Shown here: piece by piece, positions 1 through 8,222 of the stretch
Numbering within the stretch: the first letter of the stretch is position 1
Layout: every line of letters starts with the position of its first letter
From: an uncultured Clostridia bacterium
Lineage (GTDB): Bacteria > Bacillota > Clostridia > Oscillospirales > Ruminococcaceae
Direction: 5' to 3'
DNA length: 15,004 nucleotides
Assembly: GCA_945910715.1 (NCBI GenBank)
Contig: CAMDZU010000006.1
Location: 1-15,004 of the forward strand
Notes under the pieces: generated by a model
Databases searched by the model: none
Told to the model about the DNA's origin: nothing
Seen by the model: the letters and a program-made list of their open reading frames with translations, nothing else
Program-made: the position numbers and the translations under genes

Positions 1-1245
1 GCCCTTAACCTTGCCACTGCGGGAGTGCGTATCGAAGCGCCTATCCCAAATAAAGCGGCGGTAGGCATAGAAGTGCCAAACAAGCAGATAGAGTCTGTGC
101 CCATACGCTCAATGCTTGACAGCGAAGCTTTCAGAGAAACCAAAAGCAAGCTGGGAGCTGCTCTCGGCAAAAGCATTTCGGGCGAAATCGTTATTGCGGA
201 TATTGCAAAAATGCCCCACGTTCTTATTGCAGGTACAACAGGCTCGGGTAAATCCGTCTGCGTAAACTCAATCATAATGAGCATACTTTTCCGCTCCACG
301 CCCGATGAAGTAAGATTTCTTATGATTGACCCCAAAGCCGTTGAATTTATGATTTACAACGGTATTCCTCACTTGCTTATTCCCGTTGTTAACGACCCGA
401 AAAAGGCGGCAGGCGCTCTTTCATGGGCGGTAACGGAAATGCTGGAGCGCTACAAGAAGTTCAGCGCAAACAACGTCCGTGACATTAACGGCTACAATTC
501 TCTTGCAAAGGGCAACGAGGAAATCGAGCCAATGCCCCAGATTGTAATATTTATAGACGAGCTTGCGGATTTGATGATGGCATCTCCCGGCGAGGTCGAG
601 GACAGTATATGCCGACTTGCGCAGATGGCGAGAGCCGCAGGAATGCACCTTGTAATTGCCACACAGCGACCCTCCGTAAACGTTGTAACAGGCGTAATCA
701 AGGCCAATATCCCAAGCCGAATTGCACTGAAGGTTGCGTCGCAGGTTGACTCACGAACAATTATCGACAGCGCAGGCGCAGAAAAGCTTCTCGGCAAGGG
801 CGATATGCTGTATTTTCCCGTAGGAATGCCGAAGCCCCTCCGTGTACAGGGCTGCTGGGTGTCTGACAAGGAAGTAGAGCGTGTTGTTGAGTTTATCAAG
901 AACTCCTTTACATTGTCCTACAACGAGGACGTTATCAAGGCGGTTGAAGAAAATGCCGAGCGTGCCGCAAGCAATGAAAGCGGCGGCGAAAAGCAAAGCG
1001 GCGGCGATATTGACGCAGGGGACGATAAGCTTGACGAGGCAATCGAGGCGGTTATTGAGGCAGGCCAAGCCAGCACCTCTTATTTGCAGCGAAAGCTTAA
1101 GCTTGGCTACGGACGTGCCGCAAGACTTATTGACATAATGGAGGAAATGGGCGTTGTAGGGCCTTTCGAGGGCAGCAAGCCACGTCAGGTCATTATGACA
1201 AAGCAGGAATGGTACGAAAGAAAGTTGAATAAAAAGGAAGAATAA
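1..1245 (+). CDS. ftsK: FtsK/SpoIIIE family DNA translocase, C-terminal part (5' end off the window)
   Basis: The reading frame is open from base 1, so the gene enters from the left; the visible 414 residues are the motor and gamma domains of a protein that is usually about 750-900 residues. The missing part would hold the N-terminal membrane segments and linker. Seen: Walker A GTTGSGKS at residues 78-85, Walker B IVIFIDE at 181-187, and a C-terminal winged-helix gamma domain (about 343-406). In the family, the hexameric motor pumps double-stranded DNA through the closing septum, and the gamma domain reads polarity sequences. In spore formers the same architecture serves in SpoIIIE, so vegetative FtsK and SpoIIIE cannot be told apart here. 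The GTG at position 25 is internal and is not the start. The stop lies 1 nt before the next ATG, so the genes are probably co-transcribed. Confidence 0.95.
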   Translation, partial: ALNLATAGVRIEAPIPNKAAVGIEVPNKQIESVPIRSMLDSEAFRETKSKLGAALGKSISGEIVIADIAKMPHVLIAGTTGSGKSVCVNSIIMSILFRSTPDEVRFLMIDPKAVEFMIYNGIPHLLIPVVNDPKKAAGALSWAVTEMLERYKKFSANNVRDINGYNSLAKGNEEIEPMPQIVIFIDELADLMMASPGEVEDSICRLAQMARAAGMHLVIATQRPSVNVVTGVIKANIPSRIALKVASQVDSRTIIDSAGAEKLLGKGDMLYFPVGMPKPLRVQGCWVSDKEVERVVEFIKNSFTLSYNEDVIKAVEENAERAASNESGGEKQSGGDIDAGDDKLDEAIEAVIEAGQASTSYLQRKLKLGYGRAARLIDIMEEMGVVGPFEGSKPRQVIMTKQEWYERKLNKKEE

Positions 1246-1246
1246 A

Positions 1247-3127
1247 ATGCCGTTTTTACCAGTATGCAAACAGGATTTGATTGACCGAAATATTGAACAG
1301 CTTGATTTTATATGTATAACAGGGGACGCTTATGTTGATCACCCCACCTTTGGCATTGCCATTGTAAGCAGGCTTATCGAAAGCCTTGGCTTTACCGTGG
1401 GAATGATTGCACAGCCCGTTTCCGACAGCGACTACAAGGCACTTGGAAAGCCTAAGTACGCCTTTATGGTAACGGGCGGAAATATTGACAGTATGGTGTC
1501 AAACTACACCGTGTTCAAGAAAAAGCGCTGGGACGACGATTACAGCGCAGGAGGAAAGGGCGGAAAGCGCCCCGACCGTGCCGTTACGGTTTACTGCCGC
1601 AAGCTTAAGCAGCTGTTTCCCGAAACGGAAATAGCAATCGGCGGACTTGAAGCAAGTCTGCGACGTTTTGCCCATTACGACTACTGGAACGACTGCGTTA
1701 TGCCCTCAATACTTGTTGACAGCGGCGCAGAGCTGCTTATGTACGGTATGGGCGAGGTGACCATAACCGAAATGATGAACCGATTCAAGGCAGGGGACAA
1801 GCTTTCGGATATGCACGATATAAGAGGCACCTGTTATCTCACCGACCCTGTAAATACGCCTATGGGCGCTGTTCAGTGCGACAGCTTCGAAATGGTGAGG
1901 GACAGCAAAAAAGCCTACGCAAAGGCGTGCAGGAAGCAGTATGACGAGCAGGACGAGGTTTACGGAAGAACAATAGTTCAGCGCCACGGCAATAAAATGC
2001 TGGTGCAGAATCCGCCCCAGCGCAGCCTTACTCAGTCAGAATTTGACAAAACCTATGAATTGCCCTATATGAGAACCTACCACCCTATGTACGAAAAGGA
2101 GGGCGGCGTTCCTTCAATAAGGGAAGTGGAGTTTTCCATTACTCATAACAGAGGCTGTTTCGGTTTCTGCAATTTCTGCTCAATTGCACTTCATCAGGGA
2201 AGACGTATTCAGACGAGAAGTGAGGAAAGCGTGCTTAACGAAGCGGAAATGCTGACCAAAAAGCCCAACTTCAAGGGCTATATCCACGACGTAGGAGGAC
2301 CTACCGCCAATTTCAGAAATCCATCCTGCGAAAAGCAGCTTGAAAAGGGACTTTGCAAGGGCAGAAAGTGCCTTGCGCCACAGCCCTGCAAAAATATGAA
2401 GGTGGATCATCGGGAGTATCTTGAACTGCTCCGTAAAATGCGGAAAATTCCCAAGGTAAAGCGTGTGTTTATCCGTTCGGGAATACGCTATGATTATCTT
2501 ATCGAGGACAAGGACGAAACCTTTATGAGGGAGCTTATCGAGTTCCACACAAGCGGTCAGCTTAAGGTTGCCCCCGAACACGCAAGCAACAAGGTCCTTG
2601 ATTTAATGGGCAAGCCCCACATTGAAGCCTACGAAAAGTTTGAAAAGAAGTTTTACAGCATTACAAAGCAGATAGGCAAGGAGCAGTACCTTGTGCCTTA
2701 TCTTATGTCATCTCACCCCGGCTGTACCGTAAGCGACGCGGTGGATCTGGCGGTGTTCCTCAAAAAGCATAATATCCGCCCCGAACAGGTACAGGATTTT
2801 TACCCCACTCCCGGTACGATTTCAACCGCAATGTTCTATACAGGGCTTAACCCTTATACAATGGAAGAAATCTATGTGCCGAAAAAGCCCGAGGAAAAGG
2901 AGCTGCAAAGAGCCCTGCTCCAGTATTACAAGCCCGAAAACAAGGCTCTTGTAACAAAGGCGTGCATTATTGCAAAGCGCAGAGATCTGATAGGCACAGG
3001 CAAGGACTGCCTTGTTGCGCCCACACAGCAAAACAGCAAAGGAAACAATTTTGAGAAGAACAGAAAATCACAGGCAAAAGCTACAAACAGAAACACCGTC
3101 GGAGCACGAAGAAAGAAGACCAAATAA
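1247..3127 (+). CDS. ygiQ: YgiQ family (UPF0313) radical SAM protein
   Basis: A 626-residue protein with the radical SAM cluster motif CxxxCxxC at Cys304, Cys308 and Cys311, which should bind a [4Fe-4S] cluster and S-adenosylmethionine. The N-terminal half resembles the UPF0313/YgiQ family (opening MPFLPVC, then a conserved GDAYVDHPTFG stretch at about residues 26-36). Length is close to the family norm of 600-750. The last ~35 residues are a low-complexity basic tail (Asn, Lys, Arg, Gln). The reaction and substrate of YgiQ proteins are not established, so none is assigned. The ATG follows an AAGGAAG ribosome binding site and sits 1 nt after the ftsK stop. Its 3' end overlaps the next gene by 77 nt in another frame. 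Confidence 0.93.
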   Translation: MPFLPVCKQDLIDRNIEQLDFICITGDAYVDHPTFGIAIVSRLIESLGFTVGMIAQPVSDSDYKALGKPKYAFMVTGGNIDSMVSNYTVFKKKRWDDDYSAGGKGGKRPDRAVTVYCRKLKQLFPETEIAIGGLEASLRRFAHYDYWNDCVMPSILVDSGAELLMYGMGEVTITEMMNRFKAGDKLSDMHDIRGTCYLTDPVNTPMGAVQCDSFEMVRDSKKAYAKACRKQYDEQDEVYGRTIVQRHGNKMLVQNPPQRSLTQSEFDKTYELPYMRTYHPMYEKEGGVPSIREVEFSITHNRGCFGFCNFCSIALHQGRRIQTRSEESVLNEAEMLTKKPNFKGYIHDVGGPTANFRNPSCEKQLEKGLCKGRKCLAPQPCKNMKVDHREYLELLRKMRKIPKVKRVFIRSGIRYDYLIEDKDETFMRELIEFHTSGQLKVAPEHASNKVLDLMGKPHIEAYEKFEKKFYSITKQIGKEQYLVPYLMSSHPGCTVSDAVDLAVFLKKHNIRPEQVQDFYPTPGTISTAMFYTGLNPYTMEEIYVPKKPEEKELQRALLQYYKPENKALVTKACIIAKRRDLIGTGKDCLVAPTQQNSKGNNFEKNRKSQAKATNRNTVGARRKKTK

Positions 3128-4052
3128 GCTAATCGGAATAATTGCAGGCGGAATTGTGCTTGCTATTGCGCTGTTTCTCACCCTTAATGAAACATTGTGG
3201 CATATTGAGGGAATCCCAACTACAGAGGAAATGTTCGGCAATGCAGGACTTGCCGAAGGCGTCCCCGTTACCGAAAACGGCGGTGTTTTGGTGCATTTTA
3301 TCGACGTAGGTCAGGGCGACTGCGAGCTTATTATGACTCCCGACAAGAATATACTTATTGACTGCGGCGAGTGGGAATATGCGGACAGCGTTATCGCCTA
3401 TCTGAAGGCGCAGAGCGTTACAAAGCTGGATTACGTCATTGTAACTCATCCACATTCCGACCATGCAGGGGGTATGAGCTATATCCTTGACGAATTTCCA
3501 ACGGATACGGTCATTATGCCGAAGCTTCAGGACAGTATTGTTCCCACTACCTCCACCTATACAAGGCTGTTGAAAGCAATCTCACGCAACAATATAAAGG
3601 CTGAGTACGCAAAGGCAGGCACGGAATACGACCTTGGCAACAACTGCAGAATGGAAATTCTTGCTCCCGTAGCGGATTATGAGGGACTGAACGATTATTC
3701 GGTGGTAATGAAGTTTACCCACGGGGAAAACAGCTTTTTGTTCACGGGAGATATTGAGGAGCTTGCTGAAAACGACATTATGGACAGCGGTGCGGACCTT
3801 TCCGCAGACGTAATTAAAGTACCTCATCACTGCAGCAGCACTTCAAGCTCTAAAAAGTTCATAAAGGCGGTTTCTCCGAAGTATGCCGTTATTGAGGTAG
3901 GCTCTCCCAATTCCTACAATCACCCTCACAAAAGCGTGCTGAAACGGTATCAGAAAGTGGCTGAGGTTTACCGCACAGATTTGAACGGCAATATTGTTTT
4001 TGTAAGCAACGGAGAAAGCTTAGAGGTTAATGTAAGCAAAGGCGGCGAGTAA
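3051..4052 (+). CDS. membrane-anchored ComEC/Rec2-type metallo-beta-lactamase-fold protein
   Basis: A 333-residue protein when started at TTG 3051, which has AAAGGA about 8 nt upstream; no ATG exists before the membrane segment, and an earlier in-frame TTG at 3012 has no such site. A short basic N-terminus is followed by one membrane helix (about residues 27-45), then an exported metallo-beta-lactamase domain opening VHFIDVGQGD. Metal ligands visible: THPHSDH (His133, His135, Asp137, His138), Asp234 in FTGD, and PHH at 258-260. The family usually has PHHG; here it is PHHC (Cys261). It resembles the nuclease-like C-terminal domain of ComEC without the transport channel, so a role in extracellular nucleic acid or phosphodiester cleavage is possible but unproven. 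It abuts the DUF3006 gene, a frequent partner of this family. Confidence 0.88.
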   Translation: MRRTENHRQKLQTETPSEHEERRPNKLIGIIAGGIVLAIALFLTLNETLWHIEGIPTTEEMFGNAGLAEGVPVTENGGVLVHFIDVGQGDCELIMTPDKNILIDCGEWEYADSVIAYLKAQSVTKLDYVIVTHPHSDHAGGMSYILDEFPTDTVIMPKLQDSIVPTTSTYTRLLKAISRNNIKAEYAKAGTEYDLGNNCRMEILAPVADYEGLNDYSVVMKFTHGENSFLFTGDIEELAENDIMDSGADLSADVIKVPHHCSSTSSSKKFIKAVSPKYAVIEVGSPNSYNHPHKSVLKRYQKVAEVYRTDLNGNIVFVSNGESLEVNVSKGGE

Positions 4053-4265
4053 ATGTTTTATACAATCGACAGATTTGAGGGAGAATATGCGGTACTTGAG
4101 GACGACAGCGAAAACCGCATAATAATAAAAAAAGCTCTCCTGCCAAAAGAAGCAGGAGAGAGTGATGTTCTTGAATCGGACGGCGAAAGTTATACCGTTA
4201 ACACCGAGGAAACGGAAAAGCGCAGACAAGCCGTAACGGAAATGCTGCGCAGAATGGGACTGTAA
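4053..4265 (+). CDS. DUF3006 domain protein
   Basis: A 70-residue acidic protein whose opening (MFYTIDRFEGEYAVLED) is typical of DUF3006, a small beta-rich domain of unknown function. No signal peptide or membrane segment is seen, and the C-terminus is a charged helix. The ATG directly follows the stop codon of the metallo-beta-lactamase gene; AGGCGGCGAG just upstream can serve as the ribosome binding site, so translation is probably coupled. DUF3006 genes commonly sit next to, or fused to, ComEC-like metallo-beta-lactamases, which suggests an accessory or regulatory partner. The coding sequence contains a perfect 9-bp hairpin at 4135-4160. It is the last gene of the ftsK operon. Confidence 0.85.
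   Translation: MFYTIDRFEGEYAVLEDDSENRIIIKKALLPKEAGESDVLESDGESYTVNTEETEKRRQAVTEMLRRMGL
4135..4160 (+). repeat. perfect 9-bp hairpin inside the DUF3006 gene
   Basis: CTCTCCTGC (4135-4143) and GCAGGAGAG (4152-4160) are exact reverse complements around an 8-nt loop. The stem is translated (codons for ALLPKEAGES), and no T-run follows, so it is not a standard terminator. It could slow ribosomes or stabilise the mRNA; chance is also possible. Confidence 0.6.
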
Positions 4266-4276
4266 TCAGTATGTAC

Positions 4277-4305
4277 TCACTAACTGTCCGCTGGACAGTT
4301 AGTGA
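4277..4305. repeat. perfect 13-bp inverted repeat between convergent genes
   Basis: TCACTAACTGTCC (4277-4289) and GGACAGTTAGTGA (4293-4305) are exact reverse complements with a 3-nt loop (GCT). It lies between the end of the ftsK operon (+) and the end of the aro operon (-). No T-run follows on either strand, so it is not a canonical intrinsic terminator. It may block 3' exonucleases for both transcripts, act as a weak bidirectional terminator, or be a copy of a small dispersed palindrome. The remaining bases of 4266-4336 hold nothing I recognise. Confidence 0.8.
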
Positions 4306-4336
4306 AGCAAAACACGATGTCAACTTCATTTCCTCA

Positions 4337-4879
4337 TTATTTAATAAATAGATTCATGGTGTTTGCAACTATTTCGGAGGGGTTTTCGAGAAAGCGTTTC
4401 TGCATTTTCTCCGCCTGCTCTCTTGTAGGGGCAAACACCTCTATTTTCATCATATCGGGTCCGCCTATCTCGTTGAGAAAGCGGACGGTGAGGGTATAGG
4501 TGTTGTTTTCGTTTTTGGTGATAAAGCACCTTATGGATTTTTCAAGCCTTGTCTGTTCAATGACCTTTTTGCCTGCGTCATAGGATTTCTCCTGAATTGA
4601 ACGGGGAATACGGGACAAAAACTCGTTAAGCGCAAGCTCTCCGTGGGGAAGCAGCCCGTAAATTTTCTCATTGCCCTCTTGCGTTACGGAAACAAGGTCC
4701 TTTCCCTCCATACCCGAAAGTGCGTCAACAAGGTCAAAATAGTTGACGGAATCGGACAAAACGGCAATATCGTTTATCTGCTTTCCGCTTAACGTGCCGA
4801 AGCTGTCCAGCAGATAGCAAATGAAAATCCGAATATCGAAAACATCGTCAAGCATTATTCTCGGAACGTCAACACCCAT
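4337..4879 (-). CDS. DUF4364 family protein, winged-helix-like
   Basis: A 180-residue soluble protein that I recognise as DUF4364, a Firmicute family with a winged-helix-like N-terminal half and a C-terminal alpha/beta domain. Seen: an N-terminal segment containing a likely helix-turn-helix (about residues 20-75, ending in a Gly-Leu-Leu-Pro turn) and a C-terminal strand-helix region (about 115-180). No membrane segment or signal peptide is visible. Function is unknown; a DNA-binding regulator is a reasonable guess from the fold alone. It is the last gene of the aro operon, starting 10 nt after the aroC stop; GGAGG (4884-4888) lies just 4 nt upstream of its ATG. Whether it affects aromatic amino acid synthesis cannot be told from sequence. 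Confidence 0.85.
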   Translation of the reverse strand: MGVDVPRIMLDDVFDIRIFICYLLDSFGTLSGKQINDIAVLSDSVNYFDLVDALSGMEGKDLVSVTQEGNEKIYGLLPHGELALNEFLSRIPRSIQEKSYDAGKKVIEQTRLEKSIRCFITKNENNTYTLTVRFLNEIGGPDMMKIEVFAPTREQAEKMQKRFLENPSEIVANTMNLFIK

Positions 4880-4889
4880 AAATCCTCCG

Positions 4890-5963
4890 TCATATCATTG
4901 AAAGAATAGCAATATTTGCCGCCGCCTCAATGCAGGGAACAGCACGCTGAACAATACAAGGGTCGTGTCTGCCCTTTATTTCAAGTACCTCGTTCTTCAT
5001 TTCCACATAGTCAACCGTGTTCTGGGGACGTGCAATAGAGGGAGTAGGCTTCACCGCAACACGGAAGATTATAGGCATTCCTGTGCTTATACCGCCTAAA
5101 ATTCCTCCTGCATTGTTGGTAACGGTTTTTATTACATCGCCGTCCATATAGAACGGGTCGTTGTTTTCGCTGCCGTACATATTTGCTGCATCAAAGCCTG
5201 CGCCGAATTCGATTCCCTTTACGGCAGGAATACCGAAAACAAGCTGTGAAATGCGGTTTTCGATGCCGTCGAACATAGGCGAGCCGATTCCCACAGGCAT
5301 TCCGATTATGGCGCACTCAATAGTACCGCCAACGGAGTTGAGGGTTTCTCTTGCGTTAAGAATAATGCCCTTTATTTCCTCGGTTTTGCTTTCGTCGATA
5401 AGTGGCAGGGAGCGCTTCTTGATTTCTTCAAGAAGCTCTTTTTTTATGTCAACAGGATTGAATCTTTCGTCCTTCACGTTCATTACAGAGCCGATATGCG
5501 CCCCTGAATAAATTCCTCTGTGCTCTAAAATCTGACCGCAGACTGCACCTGCAAAGCAAACCGGGGCGGTAAGTCTTCCCGAAAAATGTCCGCCGCCTCT
5601 CAAATCGTTTGCGCCGTTGTAGCGCACATAGCCTGTGTAATCGGCATGACCCGGTCTTGCCTTGTGGGAAACGCTTTTGTAATCGGCGGAATGCTGGTCG
5701 GTATTCCGAATTACGGCGCAGATAGGAGTGCCTGTCGTTACTCCGTCCACAATGCCCGACATAATCTCTGGAAAGTCCTTTTCGGAGCGCATTGTGCTTG
5801 TGCCGTCCTTTTTTGGCGCCCGCCTTGCCATAAAGTCAAGAATTTTTTCAAAGTCGATTTTCTCTCCGCCAGGCACATTGTCAATAACAACGCCTATTCC
5901 TGCGCCGTGGGATTCCCCGAAAACCGAAACCGAAAGCTTTTCGCCCTTAAACAGTGATGACAT
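4890..5963 (-). CDS. aroC: chorismate synthase
   Basis: Converts 5-enolpyruvylshikimate-3-phosphate to chorismate by anti-1,4 elimination of phosphate using reduced FMN; this is the last step of the shikimate pathway, in the cytoplasm. The 357-residue length fits the family. Seen: the N-terminal GESHG signature with catalytic His19, the ARPGHADYTGYVRYNG stretch, the GGGHFSGR signature and the C-terminal GRHDPCIVQRAVP motif. The start is ATG 5963 (MSSLFKG) because GGAGGT sits 7 nt upstream; the frame stays open further upstream to 6020, but that would only add residues read from inside aroA. The start lies inside the last codons of aroA (17-bp overlap), so translation is coupled. Confidence 0.97.
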   Translation of the reverse strand: MSSLFKGEKLSVSVFGESHGAGIGVVIDNVPGGEKIDFEKILDFMARRAPKKDGTSTMRSEKDFPEIMSGIVDGVTTGTPICAVIRNTDQHSADYKSVSHKARPGHADYTGYVRYNGANDLRGGGHFSGRLTAPVCFAGAVCGQILEHRGIYSGAHIGSVMNVKDERFNPVDIKKELLEEIKKRSLPLIDESKTEEIKGIILNARETLNSVGGTIECAIIGMPVGIGSPMFDGIENRISQLVFGIPAVKGIEFGAGFDAANMYGSENNDPFYMDGDVIKTVTNNAGGILGGISTGMPIIFRVAVKPTPSIARPQNTVDYVEMKNEVLEIKGRHDPCIVQRAVPCIEAAANIAILSMI

Positions 5964-7173
5964 CGAATTTACCTCCAAGCCTGCCGAAATCCTCAAAGAA
6001 ATTGGGGTAGGATTTTGCAACGCAGTTTGCCCCCGTTATTACAACCTCTCCTGTGCAGCGCTGCGACGCAATTGCAAGGGACATTGCGATACGGTGGTCG
6101 TTCCACGAATCGCAAACGCCGCCGTTAAGCTTTTCAACACCCTCTATTTTCAGAGCGTCGCCGACAATTTCCACATTTGCTCCAAGCTTGTTTAGCTCGG
6201 TTGAAATGGCGTCAAGCCTGTCACATTCCTTTATGCGGAGCCTTGCACAGTTTCTGATATATGAAGTGCCCTTGCCAAAGGTGCCAAGTACAGTCAGTAT
6301 GGGAACAAGGTCGGGAATCTGCTCTGCGTCAATGTCAAAGGGCTGATTGTCCTTGGCAAATTCAGAGGTAATCCGCAGTATTTCCTTATCGCCCTGTACG
6401 CTGTCCATATTCAGTCCCGAAAGACTTATATTGCCGCCGATACAGTTTCCCACAAGGAAAAAGGCAGCCTGGGACATATCCCCCTCAACGGTGTAATTGC
6501 ATGGGCGATACTTCTGATTTCCCTTGACAAAATAACCGTTTTCAGTTTCCTCAACCACAATGCCGTATTTCTTCATACAGTCAATTGTAATGTCAACATA
6601 AGGCTTTGACTGGAGAGGAGAGGTAAGAACAATACTGCTGTCCCCGTCCAGCATAGGCAGCGCAAAAAGCAGTCCCGTAATGAACTGGGAGGAAATATCC
6701 CCCGACATTGTGTATTCGCCGCTTTTAAGCTTTCCGCTGAAACGGTATGGCATTTGCTTTTGCGTAAATATTATACCATGCTTTTCAAATTCTGTAAAGT
6801 AGGGGGTAACGGGTCTTTCGGGGAGCTTTCCCTGACCGCTGAAAACGGATTCCGCTCCAAGCGCCGCCGCAACGGGCATCAAAAACCGCAGTGTAGAGCC
6901 GCTTTCGTGGCAGTTTACTCCGATATTCCGGCTTGGAGCTGAAATTCCCTTTACCCTTACGGTGCTGCCGTCAACCCTGATTTCTGCGCCAAGAGCCGAC
7001 ATTGCGCCCATTGTGGCTTCGGTGTCAACACATTCCAGATGGTTGTAAATAACGCTTTCTCCCTCCGCAAGAGCGGCACAGATAACCGCACGGTGTGAAA
7101 TGCTTTTTGAGGCGGGGACGGTAAGGCTTCCCGCAAGCTTGTTTGGTGTAATTCTTATATCCATAGCTACCAT
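5947..7173 (-). CDS. aroA: 3-phosphoshikimate 1-carboxyvinyltransferase (EPSP synthase)
   Basis: Joins phosphoenolpyruvate to shikimate-3-phosphate to give EPSP, the sixth shikimate step. The 408 residues show the expected motifs: PASKSISHR with Lys23, Ser24 and Arg28 for substrate binding, the glycine loop ESGSTLRFL (where E. coli has AGTAMR), LPERP, SSQFITGLLFALP, QAAFFLVG, and NDHR at 358-361 near the C-terminus. The ATG overlaps the aroB stop (TAATG). No strong ribosome binding site is visible near it, so the gene probably relies on terminating aroB ribosomes; the ATG three codons in (position 7164) is an alternative start. The 3' end overlaps aroC by 17 bp. The glycine-loop composition differs from the E. 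coli enzyme, but I infer nothing on inhibitor sensitivity. Confidence 0.97.
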   Translation of the reverse strand: MVAMDIRITPNKLAGSLTVPASKSISHRAVICAALAEGESVIYNHLECVDTEATMGAMSALGAEIRVDGSTVRVKGISAPSRNIGVNCHESGSTLRFLMPVAAALGAESVFSGQGKLPERPVTPYFTEFEKHGIIFTQKQMPYRFSGKLKSGEYTMSGDISSQFITGLLFALPMLDGDSSIVLTSPLQSKPYVDITIDCMKKYGIVVEETENGYFVKGNQKYRPCNYTVEGDMSQAAFFLVGNCIGGNISLSGLNMDSVQGDKEILRITSEFAKDNQPFDIDAEQIPDLVPILTVLGTFGKGTSYIRNCARLRIKECDRLDAISTELNKLGANVEIVGDALKIEGVEKLNGGVCDSWNDHRIAMSLAIASQRCTGEVVITGANCVAKSYPNFFEDFGRLGGKFDVITV

Positions 7174-8222
7174 TATTTCGTAAGAAAGTCCTTGTATTCG
7201 TCAATTGTGAGAGTTTTTATTTCCCATTTTCCGATTTCGGGGCAAAGCACAATGCGTATTTTTGATGAAGCGCGCTTTTTGTCGTTGAGGGACAGCTCAA
7301 ACAGCTTTTCCTTTGGTATTTCCGTCTGATAGGGCAGTCCGTTTGCTTTAAGGCAGGAGATTAGCTTTTCGGTAACTCCCTTTGCCACAAGGCCTTTTTT
7401 CTCGGCAATTCCGCTGATAACAGCCATTCCGATTGCAACGCCGTTACCGTGGGTTATTCCCTCGTAGTTGTAGTATTTTTCAATGGCGTGACCAAGCGTG
7501 TGACCGAAATTGAGAATCATACGCTCGCCTGTGTCGTGCTCGTCGTGCTGAACAACGTCACGCTTTATTTCAACGCATTGTTTGATGATTTCAGCAATAT
7601 TAGTCTTTGCATTGCCTTTCATCAGCAAATCAAACAGCTTTTCCGAGCGAATCATACCGTACTTTACAACCTCGCCCATTCCGTCTGCGAAAAACTCCTC
7701 AGTCAGCGTATCAAGGGTATCCGTGTCTGCAATTACCAGTATGGGCTGATTGAATGCGCCTACAAGGTTTTTGCCCGCCCTGATGTTTACGGCGGTTTTG
7801 CCGCCTACGGAGCTGTCCACCTGTGCAAGCAGGGAAGTGGGAATTTGCACAAACTCAACTCCTCGGAGGAAACTTGCTGCCGCAAAGCCCGTTAAATCTC
7901 CCACAACGCCGCCGCCAAGCGCAATCAGCAAATCCGTCCTTGTTATATCGTTTTCCGCAAGAAACTCGTAGAGGTTTAAAAGTGTTTCGTGGCTTTTGCT
8001 GTGCTCTCCGTGGGGGAAAACGAATTTCACAACGGTGAAGCCCTCTGATTCAAGGCTTTTTACAGCCTTTTCCGAGTACAGCCTATCAACGTTGTCGTCT
8101 GTAACAACGGCGGCTTTTTTTGCGGAGGAAACCTCTCTTATATATTTGCCGCAGTCCTTAAGCAAGCCGGAGCCTATGAGTATATCATAGGTTCTGCTTG
8201 CGTTTACCGTTATTTTCTCCAT
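7173..8222 (-). CDS. aroB: 3-dehydroquinate synthase
   Basis: Cyclises DAHP to 3-dehydroquinate with NAD+ and a divalent metal; second shikimate step. The 349-residue length fits the family. Seen: the dinucleotide-binding GGGVVGDLTGF (about 103-113), the long conserved PTSLLAQVDSSVGGKTAVN region, the EVVKYG motif carrying a metal-ligand Glu, and LNFGHTLGHA plus THGNGVAIGM supplying the two metal-ligand His residues. All catalytic motifs are intact. Its ATG shares a base with the aroF stop codon (TAATG) and has no strong ribosome binding site, which suggests coupling to aroF translation. The same arrangement repeats at its own 3' end with aroA. Confidence 0.97.
   Translation of the reverse strand: MEKITVNASRTYDILIGSGLLKDCGKYIREVSSAKKAAVVTDDNVDRLYSEKAVKSLESEGFTVVKFVFPHGEHSKSHETLLNLYEFLAENDITRTDLLIALGGGVVGDLTGFAAASFLRGVEFVQIPTSLLAQVDSSVGGKTAVNIRAGKNLVGAFNQPILVIADTDTLDTLTEEFFADGMGEVVKYGMIRSEKLFDLLMKGNAKTNIAEIIKQCVEIKRDVVQHDEHDTGERMILNFGHTLGHAIEKYYNYEGITHGNGVAIGMAVISGIAEKKGLVAKGVTEKLISCLKANGLPYQTEIPKEKLFELSLNDKKRASSKIRIVLCPEIGKWEIKTLTIDEYKDFLTK

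Noticed and set aside
751..1269. 172-codon open frame on the minus strand opposite ftsK
   Set aside because: It is antisense to a highly conserved translocase domain, has Cys- and Leu-rich composition typical of a shadow frame, and matches no family I know.
3012..3050. TTG start at 3012 for the metallo-beta-lactamase gene
   Set aside because: No ribosome binding site precedes it, while TTG 3051 has AAAGGA at good spacing; the longer overlap with ygiQ is less likely.
4302..4499. Small plus-strand frame opposite the DUF4364 gene
   Set aside because: Shadow of the DUF4364 gene, whose conserved frame and ribosome site are clear.
5964..6020. N-terminal extension of aroC by 19 residues up to position 6020
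   Set aside because: The added residues are read from within aroA, do not match chorismate synthases, and GGAGGT is placed correctly for the ATG at 5963.
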